Shown: positions 25,300 through 38,284, numbered from the stretch's first letter. The stretch: DNA of 64,000 nucleotides from Saposhnikovia divaricata (GCA_036435485.1 CM071600.1:113266046-113330045), one strand, 5' to 3'. Translations and numbers: made by a program. The notes: a model not told the origin generated them from the sequence alone.

Positions 25300-25650
25300 T
25301 AATATTTAAATCGATATATATTATAAATTTGGATACTAATAAGGTGGCCTATGTGGGAACATATCCACGCGGTCAAGAATTGTCCATATGAATGAACATG
25401 TCTTGGGCTTGGGAGGTCTCGTCTCTGAGTAGCATTAAAAAATAAAAAGACAAGCAATTGGATACAGTTTGAACATTGACTTGCAAGTACTAGCTATGAC
25501 TAGATAATAGTCCTGAAATTTCTTATTCAGACAAGATAAACATATCTTTAAAAAACAGAGAGCAAAGAAATCTCATGACTTAACAGTTAGCAAAGGTATC
25601 GTTTTTGGTGTTGCATGTACGGGTCGATAGAGGGATCTTGTATTTATATA
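25300..25650. other. Intergenic spacer
   Basis: No gene or clear repeat. It contains a short minus-strand open frame of no recognisable family. Confidence 0.5.
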
Positions 25651-26191
25651 CTCCTCTATCTTATTTGTTTCGGCCATATTTCCAATTTTTGTTGTCTCAC
25701 AATATTTGTCCACATATGTTAAAAATTTGTAAATATAGTAATATTTAAGATTAGTTATGGAAACTAAATAAAAAATATAGTAATCCACTTTTCTTTACAA
25801 AGGTAAATAAAATTCTAAAAATGTTAAAAATTTGTAAATATAGTAGTATTCCCTCCGTTCCATTAGGTTCTTAACACTTTTTTTTCACTTCCTATCACGT
25901 ATTTTAAGATGAATTTTAAGGATAGTTTCATAATATATTTTTAAAATTTTTTCTTTTTACAAAAATTTAAACACTAAATTTTTATACAAAAAAAAAATTA
26001 AAAATAAGTTATGGAACTATTCTTAAAGTACATCTTAAAATGCGTGCCGGTCGCCCTATTTCAAATGTTAAGAATCAAACGGGATGGAGGGAATAATATT
26101 AAAAATTAGTTATGAAAATTAAATAAAAAATATAATAAATTTATAAAAACGTGAATTTGATTGATGAACAAAATAAATGGGACGGAGAGAG
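25651..26191. mobile_element. Outer Stowaway-like MITE
   Basis: The ends CTCCTCTATCTTATTTG and (reverse complement of the right end) CTCTCTCCGTCCCATTTATT are inverted. The flanks are TA on both sides (25649-25650 and 26192-26193). No coding. It is interrupted by the inner MITE at 25849-26093. A segment of about 100 bp, ATGTTAAAAATTTGTAAATA onward, is present twice inside (from about 25717 and from about 25820). Confidence 0.65.
25849..26093. mobile_element. Inner Stowaway-like MITE
   Basis: A 245-bp element with TIRs starting TTCCCTCCGTTCC and TTCCCTCCATCCC, flanked by TA duplications (25847-25848, 26094-26095). The interior forms a long imperfect hairpin (GTTCTTAAC...GTTAAGAATC). This is the Tc1/mariner Stowaway pattern. 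Confidence 0.88.
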
Positions 26192-26335
26192 TATAAATTT
26201 ACTAAAAGGGGCAGAATGAGACTTATCTGATAGTTTATTTGAAAAAATGCTGAATGCATTAGCATCCAAAGTTATGGCATATTTTGTGTTTACTCCAATC
26301 AAATTGTCGAATTTAAAAACACTTTGTTTGTGGAG

Positions 26336-26685
26336 TGTGCCTTGGCATCACTCACAACCTTTTTGATAAGCTTAGCTATTTGAGTTTACAAAATGCAATA
26401 CTGAGAATACAGGGACTGAAGAACACAAGAAAGATAATTTTATTCCTTACTTGAGATCTGAAAGTTGTTGTGCTCCTGCATATATAACATAGAGTCCACA
26501 CACTTAAACATGATAAAGATTGGTTCCTTTTACAAAAGGTATCATAACAAAAATGTAAACATAATGACAAGCTAGGTGGTCCTAGAAGTAGTACAGCAAA
26601 AGGTTGAGACAAAGATTCTGAAATAAAAGGACATTAAAATTAAATGTGCATGAAAGTAAAGTGTTTGCAGGTGTTTCCCTTAATA
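26336..26685 (-). repeat. Copia 2 3' LTR (left edge uncertain)
   Basis: In element orientation the LTR follows the purine tract GACGGGGAG and starts TATTAAGGG, probably a mutated TGTTAAGGG. Without a partner LTR in the window the far end cannot be confirmed. Confidence 0.5.
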
Positions 26686-26699
26686 CTCCCCGTCAAGCT

Positions 26700-29600
26700 G
26701 AGAGATGTGAGGAATGAACAGCTCCAAGCTTGGACAGAATGTGTTGATGTTGACTGACAGGTAGAATCTTTGTTAAAATATCTGCTGGTTGATCTTTAGA
26801 TGACACCTTGATCGGTTGAATAGCCCCAGTTTTGATTTGATCTCTCACATAGTGACAATCGATTTCAACATGCTTGATTTTCTAATGGAGCACAGGATTT
26901 GCAGCAATTGCCAAGGCTGCCTGGCTATCACACTTCAAGATTGTTGGTGGCAAGTTTTCAATTCCCAAGTCCTTCAAAAGATATGCTAACCATGTGATCT
27001 CACAAGCAGTCAAAGCCATTACTCTATACTCTGCTTCAGCAGAGGACCTAGCAATGACTGTTTGTTTCTTTGTTTTCCAAGAGATAGGAGAGGAGCCAAG
27101 AAATGTGCAATAGCCTATCGTAGACCTCCTAGTGATAGGGCAACTTGCCCAGTCACTATCGCAGTAAGCTGTGAGCTGTGCTGCAGAATCGGATGCAAGG
27201 AGGATGCCTTGATGCATGGAGCCTGCAAGGTATCACAGCACTTTCTTTCCGGCTTGCATGTGGATTGTAGTCGGGTGGTGCATGAACTGGCTTAGAATCT
27301 GGACTGGGAATGCCACATCAGGTCGTGTAATTGTTAAGTAAATTAACTTTCCCACCAATCTCTGATATTTGGAAGGATTTTACAGAACTTCTCCCTTATC
27401 ATGTGTTAACTTTAACTGAGAGTCCGTTGGTAGCTTGAGTGGTTTGACATTGAGCATACCATATTCCTTGAGTAAGTCTAGAGTATACTTTGTCTGAGAG
27501 AGGAATATACCGGAGGGAGTCCTGTCTATTTCAATGCCCAAGAAGTACCTCAATTCTCCCAAGTCTTTCATCTTAAAGTGAGATGACAACATATCCTTCA
27601 GATTCTGTATTTTGATAGAGCTATTGCCACAGATCAGCAAGTCATCAACATAAATGAGACAAACAGTGATAGTATTCTGCACAATTTTGGTGAAGAGACT
27701 ATAGCCCGCTTTTGATTGGATGAAGTTATTCTGTATTAGGGTGGAAGTGAGTTTAGAAAACCAGTTTTTAGGTGACTGTTTCAGTCCATAAATCGATTTC
27801 TTTAATTTGCAGACTAAAGAGGAGTTTGCAGGTGCAAGATATTCAATTTTAGATGTAATTCTGCAACCAAAGTGAGTATATCCTCTGGGCATTTTCATAT
27901 AGACATCTTCGAGCAATTCACCATGTAGGAACGCGTTGGCTACATCATCTGGCACGTTTTCCAATTTTGTATTGCTGATATGGCCAAGAGAGTTTGCACA
28001 GTTGTGAGCTTTGCTACAGGAGCAAACGTCTGGTCGTAGTCTACACCCACTTTTTGACTACAACCAAGTATGACCAATCTAGATTTGTGCCTCTCGAGGG
28101 TGCCATCTGGATTATACTTAGATTTGTAGAGCCATTTACATTCTATTGCAGTCTTTCCAGGTGGGAGTGTAGTGACTTCCCAAGTTTCATTTTTCTCTAA
28201 GGCCTCAAGTTCCAAATTCATAGCTTGTCGCCAATGATCATGTTGTACAACCATTTTAAAGTGGATAGGGTCAGGGTTCTCAGTGAGGTTAGTCAAAAAA
28301 CATTGGAGTTCAGGGGCTACTTGAGTGTAGGCTAGGTTTGAGATGTGTGAAGTTTGATTTGCTATATAATCAACATGCCACTTCGGAGCTGTGTGTAACC
28401 TGGAACTTCTTCGAGGAGGCAGAGGTGTAACAGATTCAATGTTAAAATCTGTTTGTGGTTCAGTGTTTGTATGGTTTACGGGGGAGTTGGGCATTGACTC
28501 ATCTGAGTTTTCTTCTATGTATTTGAATTCATCTATCACTGGTTTGTTGTTGGTTTCAGGTATAGGGTGCATGTATGGTGTTTCAGTGGTGGAGTAGAAT
28601 GGGAAGATGGATTCATGAAATCTGACATCCCTTGAAACAAAAGGTTGTTTAGTAATGAGATTCAACAACTTGTACCCCTTCTTATGTGTTGGATATCCTA
28701 AGAAAATGCATGGGACTCCCTTCATAGAGAATTTATCAGTGTGTATATCTAGGTTATGAGCAAAAGCCAAGCATCCAAAGGTTTTCATGTTATCATAATC
28801 TGGTTTGGTTTCATAAAGTGCCTCATAAGGTGTTTTGTGGTCTAACACAGTGGAAGGTGTTCGATTGATTATATAAACTGCTGTAAGTACACAATCCCCC
28901 CAATAACTCACAGGTAAAGAGGCTTGAAACCGTAAAGACCTAGCTACTTCAAGTATGTGTCTGTATTTACGCTCAACATGAGCGGTTTTTTGAGGTCTAT
29001 AAACACATGAGGTCTGGTATATTATACCGTTCTGAGCAAAGAACTTTTTACATTGCATATCATCAAATTCCAAAGCGTTATCTGACCTTAAAGTTTTGAT
29101 TGTGGTATTAAAATGTGTTTTGACATATTGCATGAAAGTTTCAAGAGTTTTCAAGGAATCAGACTTGTGCTGCAACAAATAAACCCAGGTGTGCCTAGAC
29201 TTATCATCAACTATTGTGAGGAAAAATTTAAATTTTCCCTTTGTGCACACTTTATATGGACCCCAGATATCGATATGAACAAGATCAAAGGCATGTATAA
29301 CATGAGATTCACTTAACGAATATGGCAGTTTAGTAAATTTGGCAAGAGGGCACGTTAAGCATACCTTCGATGACTTATGAGGCAGGTGCGACAATTTAGG
29401 AATATGATGCATATTTGTGAAGGGTATATGACCCAGCCTGTGATGCCAAAGCTCCAGCATATCTTGGTTTTGAGTGTAAGAGACTGCAGCATTAGAGCAG
29501 AGATGTTTTCTATCCAGTAATGAGAACCAAATACTTGGTAAGTCTGTGGATAGGTGATCCACCAGATAATACAAACCCTGCTTGGCTTCCCCCACTCCCA

Positions 29601-30552
29601 TAAGAACACCAGTGCTATTATCCACAATTAAACAATGTGTGAGGAAGAAATTTACTGTATAATTGCTTTCTTTGCTCACTTTTTGCACTGATAAAAGGTT
29701 GTGCTTGAAATTTTGGTGCACACAAAATTTTTTGAAGTTGCAGACCAGTTGGTAGAATCACAGTACCAACATGAGAGATTTTGACTTGATTCCCATTTGG
29801 CAAGTTAATGTGCAGAGCAATAATCACCTTGGAATTACTGAGAAGCGAAGCTTGAGATGTCATGTGGTTTGAGGCACCGCGGTCGATGATCCGGTCTTGA
29901 ATAGTACTTGAATCTTGGCAACAAGTGACATACCAGAAAAATGGTCCAAGTCTTCATCGGGTTCAAACTAGGAGCTAGTAGTAGCTTGCAATTGTGGCAA
30001 TAACTTGGCTAACCGAGCTATTTATTGAGGTGTGAATGATGTATTCACTTCTTCACTATTTACAGCTGCAACCATTCGAGGTCCAGAGCTCCATTTTTGA
30101 GTCTGAGGTGGTCTCTTGGGTTTATTTGGCTGGTGTTGAGGTATCGGTCTTGTGTTCTTGGGGTGCCACTAGGTATGCCACTTGGGGTATCCGACCACGG
30201 TCCAACATTTCTCACCACTGTACCCTTTGATTCCACAAGCACTACAGGTAATCACTTTATCATAGTGATTTCTGGACAGGTTGCTCTTGCCATACAAGGA
30301 TGTGATAGAGTCATCAAACTTATCAGTTTTCAAGAGTTCCCTTTGAGCCTCTTCTTGCACTAAAACAGAGCAAGAAACTTCAACATTTGGAAGAGAAATC
30401 CTCATTAATAGCTGACTCCTTTGTGAATTGTAAATATCATCAACTCCATTTAGGAATTGAAATAATTTAGACTCTTCTTTATGTAGGTCTATAGCTACTA
30501 GCAGTTTTTTAACTTCTTCACTTGGATTTGTTATGACAGGAAGAATGTTCAT
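26700..30552 (-). pseudogene. Copia 2 gag-pol, broken reading frame
   Basis: From the 5' side: a gag fragment (30552-30169) has a zinc knuckle CSACGIKGYSGEKC in which the usual His is Tyr, followed by CWTVVGYPKWH. The protease reads DRGA at 29876-29884, where D[S/T]GA is normal. GAG-pre-integrase and integrase (29721-28600) show HHRLGH, SDNALEF and AHVERKYRH. RT spans a frameshift near 27955 and has YVDDLLI. RNase H includes SSAEAEYR and is cut by a TAG at 26882-26884 where a Glu codon is expected; the frame then continues to ADILTK near 26760. The gag motif CW...GYPKWH suggests an Ale/Bianca-type lineage, not certain. Confidence 0.88.
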
Positions 30553-30557
30553 ACAAT

Positions 30558-30702
30558 CACTACAAGAAAACAGTCAATAGACATCACACTTTAGACATCG
30601 GTCGTAAATGTCACTGATGTTAAAAGATGTAATAACATCATCCCGTATTAAACTGATGTCTTTGTTTTTCGTAGACATCACTGTTTTTAAAACCGATGTC
30701 TA
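30558..30702 (+). repeat. CACTA terminus and subterminal repeats
   Basis: Repeats of AGACATCR or its complement occur at 30579, 30593, 30654 (TGATGTCT), 30673 and 30694 (CGATGTCT), with partial ACATCA/TGATGT copies between. In CACTA elements such subterminal arrays are transposase-binding sites. Confidence 0.75.
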
Positions 30703-32460
30703 AAGTCAACCTTTAAAAAATGAAAATGCGCGCCCTTGCTTTTGTTTTCCCCTTAGCGAAAATTTCACCCCCTAAGTCAAAATTTCCCCCCTTAACCAAA
30801 TATTCTCCCCGCCCATACACAATTATTGTACCCTCAAACAAATTAAACAAAACAAAAAACTAATTAAACAAAATATTCTCACCTCTCTCGAACACTCTCT
30901 CTCAGACACTCTCTCTCTCTCTCTCGACTGAATCTCTCTAGCTCATCTCTCACCACCACAAACTCACCTCCACCACCACTCACTACTCTACTCATCACTG
31001 CTCTCTACTCACCAGGACCTCCGTTCGACCTCTCTACTCACCACTGCTCTTTGTTCGTGTCGAAATTGGTAAGAATTGGTAATACTCAACACGAACAAGG
31101 TCTCCTCTGGTATTTCTAGGGTCTTCTCGATCTATTGAGAGCTTCAATTTGAGGGTTTTTTTAACTCAAAATCTTAATTTCTTAAATTGGGGCTTTTTAA
31201 ATCAAAACCCTAATTTCTTAAATTGTGTGTTTTTATTTACTTGGATGTATTACCCTAATTATTTGAATGTAATCTTTTTACAGGACCTCATTCACTTGGT
31301 TGTGGTTGTGGCTTTCGTTAGGTAATTTTCATTTTTGAATTTCTTATTTGAATTTCTGATATGTGTTATATCATATGATTATTTGTATGTTGTTTAATTG
31401 GATGCATGTTATTATTTATTCATTATATTGTTGGATTTTTGGCTACTAATTGGATGCATGTCATCTAACACTACTATTAATTAGTGGTAATTTGTAATTT
31501 ATGATTTTTGGCTACTATTTGGTTTCTTTTCTACTGGTCAAGTTTGAAATTATATGAGTTGGATGTATTTTCATTTTCATTTTTAATTTCTTATTTGAAT
31601 TTCTGAAATGTGGTATTATATGATTATTTGTATGTTATTTAATTGGATGCATGTTATTATTTGTTTATTATATTGTTTGATTTTTGGCATGTCATCTAAC
31701 AGTGCTATTGTTTGAGTACTACTATTTTTCCGACATAATCGACCAAGAGAAAGTGTGAAAGTTGTTGTGATTTTCTATTGGTCAATTTGAAATTATATGA
31801 GTTGGATGTATTTTAGTTTCATACCTTGTTAATTATTTTATTGCTGGCTGGAGGTTTATGTTTTAGTTTTCGAATTTTACGAAAACCTTAAATATTGTCG
31901 TTTTGAGTTTTTATTGTTTGGCTGATATTCAGGGAAATTTTTTTGGTTTGCGAAGAAGAAATGATAGTTCCTAGCTGTTGTTCACGGTGTTGACCTAGTG
32001 CTTCTACTAATTAAGAGGTACTCCCCCTCCCTTTCTTGTTTATATAACGACTTTTTCTGCTTTGTGTATTTGATTGTCATGATTGCTTATTCCACTGCTC
32101 TGTTCTTTATTAAAACTCAAATAGTATATGGTAGTTGTACTTTCTCTATTTGCCATGTACAAATTTGAATTATAGAAATTGTATGCCTTTAGTTAAACGT
32201 TAATTACATGTTGCCTGTAATTATTAATTTAGATTGAAGATTTGTGTTCCTTTTGTTTTTTTTATGTCTATCATGTCCTATTTGTGATTATTGCTAGCTA
32301 TCATATGTCATACGTGCATTTTGATTAATATAAACTATTGGATTTTTATTATATAGATAAGGCTACAATAAAACTATTATAGGTAAGAATACATAATAAG
32401 TAATCACTAGCTATAATTATACTAAAAACTTTACAGACATACCAGGTCGTTGGAAATTAA
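30703..32460 (+). other. CACTA 5' noncoding region
   Basis: No ORF. It holds a CT-rich microsatellite (about 30890-30930), a GCGCGCC motif near 30728, and a direct duplication of about 240 bp (31328-31570 and 31575-31805) built on TTGGATGCATGTTATTATTT-like sequence. It probably contains the promoter, 5' UTR and leader introns of the transposase gene. Confidence 0.6.
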
Positions 32461-35400
32461 ATGGATAAGTCTTGGATAAAAGCGGATAGGGATTCATTGC
32501 AATATGAAATTGGAGTCGAAAACTTCTTGATATTTGCTGAGGATAATGCTAAAAACCCAAAGAAAATCCCTGCCCATGTGCACGTTGCGTTAACTTCAAG
32601 AAATATTCTGTCAAAATAATCAGAGGTCATATATATGAAACGGGTTTTAGTTTAGGGTATTATGAATGGATTTGGCATGGAGAAGAGGTTGTTAAAAGTA
32701 CTAAGTCATCAGTTGGTAGTACTTGTCCTCCCTCGAAGCCCACACTAAATTTAGAAACATTTAACGTATGTGAAGCAGCCTATAATAAGGAAGATTTCGA
32801 TAATGAATCAGATGAGTTTAAGAGATTTTTTTGCCGATGCGGAACAACCTCTGTTCGAGGGAAGTGAGTGCACTAAACTTGAGTCAGTGTTAAAACTACA
32901 TAATTGGAAGGCTAGGTTTGGAGTTAGTGATAAGGCCTTCACTGATCTGCTTGAATCTATTGGCTCTTTTCTTCCAAAAGATAATGTGCTTCATGCTAAT
33001 ATGTATGAAGGAAAGAAAACCTTAACTGATTTAGGACTCTAGTATGTTAAATTCCACGCTTGTCCAAGTGACTGCGTATTATACAGCCGTCCAATTCTTG
33101 AGTCTTCTTCTGAGTGTCCCAAATGTCGTCTTTCTCGCTGGAAAGTTGGGAAAGATGGAAAAATTAGGGTTAATGTGCCAGCCAAGGTTATGTGGTATTT
33201 TTCAATAATCCCCAGATTTAAACGATTGTTTAAATCTGTTTCTACTGCTAAATTAATGAGCTGGCATGCAGATAATTGATCTGAAGATGGGAAGATGCGT
33301 CATCCATCAGATTCTCCTTCTTGGAGAAATGTAGATTACAGGTGGCCTGAGTTTGGTAGGGAGGCTAGAAATATACGCTTAGGATTAGCGGTTGATGGTA
33401 TAAATCCACACAGTAATGGATTAAAAAACCGGTACAGTTGTTGGTCAGTTATGTTAGTAATATATAATCTTCATCCATGGTTATGCATGAAGAGGAAGTT
33501 TATCATGTTATCAACATTAATTTCTGGCCCGCATGAGCCTGGTAATAATATTGACATATATCTACAGCCAATGATTGATGATTTAAAAAAATTATGGGAG
33601 GAAGGGGAACCGAACGTGTACGATGCGCATAAAAAAATCTTTTTTCACTTTAAGGGCAGTTCTGATGTGGACAGTAAATGACTTCCCAGGATACACAAAT
33701 CTGTCGGGCTGCATCAATAAGGGTTATAAGGCTTGTCCAATATGCGGCGATAAAACTGTGGCTAAATATTTAAGTCATAGTAAGAAAATGTGCTACCAAG
33801 GTCATCGTCGGTATTTAGATAATCATCATCCTTTTAGGAGGCAGAGGGCATCTTTTGATGGAGAACAAGAATTTGGTCATGCACCTGAACCGCTTATTGG
33901 AGAAGAAGTGTTGGCGCAACAACAGCAACTCAAATTCAGTTTTGGGAAGGGGGGAAGTCAAAAAAGGTGGAATCTGCATGGAAAAAGAAATCGATTTTTT
34001 TGAGTTAGAATATTGGAAGTTTCACCACGTTCATCATTGTTCAGATGTTATGCACATCGAGAAGAACGTGTGTGATAATTTAATTGGGACACTTCTTAAT
34101 ATGAAATACAAGACTAAAGACAACACTGCCTCTGGTCTTGATATGGTTGAGATGGGATTAAGGGCCGATTTATCTCCTGAAATAGGTGAGAAAAGAACAT
34201 ACTTGCCTCCTGCCCCTTTTAATTTGTCCAAGAAAGAAAAAAAATTATGTTGTCATCATTGTCCTATATAAAACTTCCATATGGACATGCATCAAATATT
34301 AGAAATTGTGTATTAATGACTGATCTAAATTTGAATGGGCTGAAGTCCCATGATTGCCATATCCTCCTCCAACAGTTACTACCAGTTTCTATTCGTTCTG
34401 TGCTTCCAAAAAAGGTTAGGGTTAGTATCATAAGATTGTGTTTTTTCTTCAACTCTTTGTGCAACAAAGTTGTGGATGTGTCGAAATTGAGTAAACTACA
34501 AGCAGATCTTATTTTGACCTTGTGTGAGTTGGAAAAAATATTCCCTTCATCATTTTTCGATGTTATGGTACATCTCACTGTCCACTTAGTAAGGGAATTG
34601 CGTTTATGTGGACCAGTTTTTTATAGATGGATGTTTCCATTTGAACGATTCAATAAAATATTGAAGAGTTATGTAAGAAACCAATTTTATCCGGAAGGTT
34701 GTATAGCTGAAGGTTATCTCAAAGAAGAATCAATAGAATTTTGCACTGAGTTCTATAGTGAGAGTAGTAGAACTGTTGGTCTTCGGAAAGATGAAGACAA
34801 CAATTCTTGTCCAATAGGTGCTGTGACAATGAAGTCGGTACCAGAAAAAGAACGAGATGAGGCGCATCTTACAGTCCTCCTCAACAACACTGAAGTGGAA
34901 CCATATGTTATGTAAGTAACATTTTTAAAAGTATATTTTTAAGTTTCAAAGTTCTTTTTCATGCGGTCTAATCTTATCTGATGTAATAATTGTCAGGTTG
35001 CATAAGAAATATTTGGAAGGGATTTACCAAGGGAAAAAAGAGTGCACAGTGGCTATTGGGAGAGCACAATCGACAATTTGCTGATTGGTTTGAACAAAAA
35101 GTTAGTTTACATTCTTTCCTTTTTTATTACTTTTTTCTGTAAGCAGTCATGTTTTTAATTGAAGTATGCATTGTGACTTTACGTGCAGGTAAGTACAGAA
35201 ATGAGGGAGAATTCCGAAGCCGTTTCTGAAACAATAAGATGGTTGGCAGGAAAACCGTCATTTTCAGTGTTGACTTACGAAGGTTATGTTGTTGACGGGG
35301 TCCGATACCACACAAAACAGCGAGATAATGCAAGGGTAGTTCAAGACAGTGGTGTGTCACTAGTTGCTAGGACAATCCAAGTCTCTAGTGCTAAGGATAT

Positions 35401-35836
35401 AAATCCTATAGAGACTTATTTAACATTTTATGGGGTTATCGAAGAAATATGGGAGTTAGATTACCACGCATTCAAGGCCCCTTTGTTTTTGTGTACATGG
35501 GCAGCAAGTGATAGAGGAATCAAGTCTGATGATCTTGGTTTCACGCTTGTGAACTTCAATCGACCAGGTCACAAAAAGGACAAATATGTCTCTGTTGACC
35601 AAGTCAACCAAGTCTTTTATGTTGAGGATCCAGCTGATGCTAATTGGTCTATTGTACTATCGTCGACAAATCGAGACTATCATGACGTGTACGATGAATA
35701 TGCCCCAGAAGAGACCTCCTGGAACCTTCCTCCATTCTGTTTTAATATCCCTATATGCGACCCAACTGATTATGATGATGCAAATGTCAGTAATAAAAGA
35801 AAAAATGTTGAGGGGATTTGGGTGAAAAAGTCATAG
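32461..35836 (+). pseudogene. TNP2-type CACTA transposase, disrupted
   Basis: The ATG at 32461 (MDKSWIKADR) opens a transposase-associated domain, with a frameshift before its CPCARCVNF motif (about 32565). The Transposase_21 (tnp2) domain follows at about 32850-34240. DUF4218 is at about 34250-34911, including PFERFNKILK. Introns 34912-34996 and 35101-35188 have GT-AG borders. The last exon (35189-35836) encodes a DUF4216-like domain and ends in TAG. Breaks: TAG at 33040-33042, TGA at 33277-33279, frameshifts near 33660, 33995 and 34250, and a one-base shift in exon 2 near 35035. The enzyme would bind the element ends and catalyse cut-and-paste transposition; this copy cannot be functional. 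Confidence 0.9.
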
Positions 35837-36125
35837 GTCATAGGTTCCTAGTCATATGTTTAGTGACTAGCAATTTAGTTTTAATTTGCTTCCACTTTGT
35901 AGTTGTTCATGATATTTTTAATTAGAATTGTCTGTCATTTTGCTTATCTCTGATTTTTGCATATTTTCAGTGATAATTAACTTATAATTTTGCATATTTT
36001 CCATGATATTAACTGATTGCATATTAGTGTTGTAGTTGTTTATGATATTTTTAATTAAAATTGTTTTTCATTTTTCTTCTCTGATTGCATATTTTCAGTG
36101 ATAATTAACTGATAAGTTTTTACAG
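35837..36125 (+). repeat. Spacer between CACTA genes with duplicated segment
   Basis: A block of about 85 bp starting TGTAGTTGTTYATGATATTT and ending CAGTGATAATTAACT occurs twice (about 35900-35985 and 36031-36115). Otherwise noncoding; it ends in a splice acceptor TTTTACAG. Confidence 0.65.
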
Positions 36126-36342
36126 ATTGAAGGAAAACAAGAGAAATGCATGTCACCGAATAAAAAGCAAAAGAAAACAAAAAAGGCAGACTCGGATAAG
36201 GTTACCACTAAACAGCTGGAGATTGAGGTCAAAGAAGCGAAAAATCATGACTCACAGACAGCTCAAGCATCAGAACCTCAATAGGCCAACTCAGAGCAAC
36301 CCACGGTTACTACAACTGACACTGTTAGAGCAAAGTCTGGAG

Positions 36343-36347
36343 GTAAG
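36343..36347. other. TSD of Tat element (left)
   Basis: GTAAG here equals GTAAG at 61469-61473. This proves that 36348-61468 derives from one insertion. Confidence 0.93.
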
Positions 36348-37274
36348 TGTTGACGGAGGAATTTGGGAACAACAAATTTCGAGGTACGTCGCCGGAAGCA
36401 AGATCTTCAGCGGTGGTTCTTTGTTGGAAAGAGTGGTGGCGTGTGGTGGCTGTTTGTGATTGGTGGCTGAGATTGATAGGGTTAGTGGCGGCTATTTCAG
36501 AGCTCTCGACTTCCAACCCCTCAATCGGCCTACGTACCCTGGTATTTATAGGGATCAAGCCATACGTAGTTCTTGGAGAGCAAGAAACCCAAATGGGCTT
36601 GGATTATCGGTCTAGCATCCGGAATGTTCTACTATGAGGCCTAACAACAAAGGCCCAAGGCTCATCCAAGATCTCAAGACTTCACAGATAAGGAAACTTC
36701 CCCCGTCGAGGACGAGTCCTATCCGCTACCAGCTATTTCTTGATTTCAAGGATGCAGGTATAGCCATGGTTTACCCCAAGTGAAGAACGCATCCCTGTCC
36801 CCCGAATGAGAAGCACCCACCAGATAGCAGGATAGGTGATCCAGAGCTTTTGGGTGCAAAGTGCAGGATTACTCCGAAGTTCCCCAATGAGAGCGCGCCC
36901 ATTGAATACAGGAACAGAGCTCCCAAAGCACACACCATAAAGTCCCCATCTTTCCACCTTAGGGCGTGCCCTTAGTGTTTAAGAAGGGTCCTTATATCCA
37001 GGCAAACCCCTGGAGGCCTTCTGCGACGGACATCCCCCTCCTGAGATATGACATGAGGGAATTCTTCAATAGGTCCTGGAATTCCTGACCAAGTAGAAAT
37101 CCTTATCATAAAAGTATCATTCAGGGCATGCCATCCTTATAAGAAAAGTGAGGGCGTGGCCTACTTTCTTTAATTTATGCGAAAACCCTAATTTATTCTA
37201 GAATTCCCAAAATTGAACCCATATCTGACCAAAATCCATTTTAAAATACCCGAATCCGAATTTTGGCTATAACA
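36348..37274 (-). repeat. Element A 3' LTR
   Basis: A 927-bp LTR beginning TGTTGACGG and ending GGCTATAACA. Its last 271 bp match the truncated right LTR (61203-61468). It contains several GAGCGCGCCC/GGGCGTGCC-like motifs. Confidence 0.92.
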
Positions 37275-37290
37275 ACTACCCCCCAATTCC
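37275..37290 (-). other. Element A polypurine tract
   Basis: On the minus strand GGAATTGGGGGGTAGT abuts the LTR start. This sets the element orientation. Confidence 0.85.
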
Positions 37291-38284
37291 ATATGAAATC
37301 AGAGATGATGTATGGAATTTTTCTTAAAAATCTCAAAATTCCCTCATAATATTCCAGCAGGGCGCGCCTTAGATGAGGGCGCGTCTCCAGAATTTCAACC
37401 GTCTATTGCTTTACAACTGTCATCCACTATCCTTCTTTTTATCTATAAATATTCCAATCATCATCACTCTACTCTTTTTTTATTTTTTTATTCCAGAAAA
37501 AACACTCTCCATCGAAGCCCGATTTTCGATCACAAATCCGGTCAACCCGTGCTTGTTTTTACAAATTTCTTTCACAAATCTCGCTCCAGAACTTCCAAGG
37601 TATATTTTTATGTCTTCCATTCATGTTTTAACCGTATAAATTACTTGATTTGATGTTATGACTGTTCATGTTCTTGCATGTTCTTCATTTTTCCGATGTA
37701 TATACGCATGTAAGTATATACATTTGTTCTTTAATTTGCTTAAATAACTCCCATAAATAGTGTTTCTAGAAAAGAACTGCCAACTCCATGTAACCCTTGG
37801 GCGCGCTCTTGACTCAGGGCGCGTCTTCAATTTTGTTTTGTTACAATTTTTCCTCCACAACATTCCTAGAAATCACACTACTATTGATTAACCTTAGTTT
37901 GTAATTTTCAGAGCGCGCCTCCCTCACAGGGCGTGCCTTGCATTCTTCCGATTCAAAGTCTAGTCATAGAAGTCAATTTCCGATGACCCTTTTTAAAAAA
38001 TGCCTTAGGTTTCAAGAGACTTTTTAGCCTATAAATCATAATTCGGAGAGAAAATCTCCTCCTTATTCCTTTTCAGGGCGCGCCCTTATTGCTTTTATTT
38101 TCATTTTGCAGCTGGATAGACAGGGCGCGTCCTCTCCATTTCACCCTTTTAAGGAATTCAATGAAAGTCTTGGAATCTTCTCTCATTTGCCAGTTCCTCT
38201 TTCTTCAACTCCTTGCAGGCCTCTTTTTCATTCATACCTTCAGAAACTAGGGCGCGCCTTATAGAGGATTTTAACGAAGACAGA
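37291..38284 (+). other. Upstream region of antisense gene in element A
   Basis: No certain ORF. It is studded with GGGCGCGCC-like motifs (37360, 37376, 37799, 37816, 37911, 37929, 38076, 38123, 38250) and probably contains the promoter and 5' UTR of the gene at 38285. Confidence 0.5.

Larger units (their letters stand above)
26336..30557 (-). mobile_element. Copia 2: truncated LTR retrotransposon
   Basis: Minus-strand Copia element with a 3' LTR (right edge 26685; left edge about 26336 is a guess), a purine-rich tract, RNase H, RT, integrase, protease and the C-terminal part of gag. It ends abruptly at 30557, where the CACTA terminus begins. The missing 5' LTR and gag N-terminus should lie beyond the other end of the CACTA element. 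Many stops and frameshifts are present. Confidence 0.85.

Noticed and set aside
36325..36957. Protein-coding ORFs across 36.3-37.0 kb
   Set aside because: They lie in the LTR of element A or cross its border, so they are chance frames.
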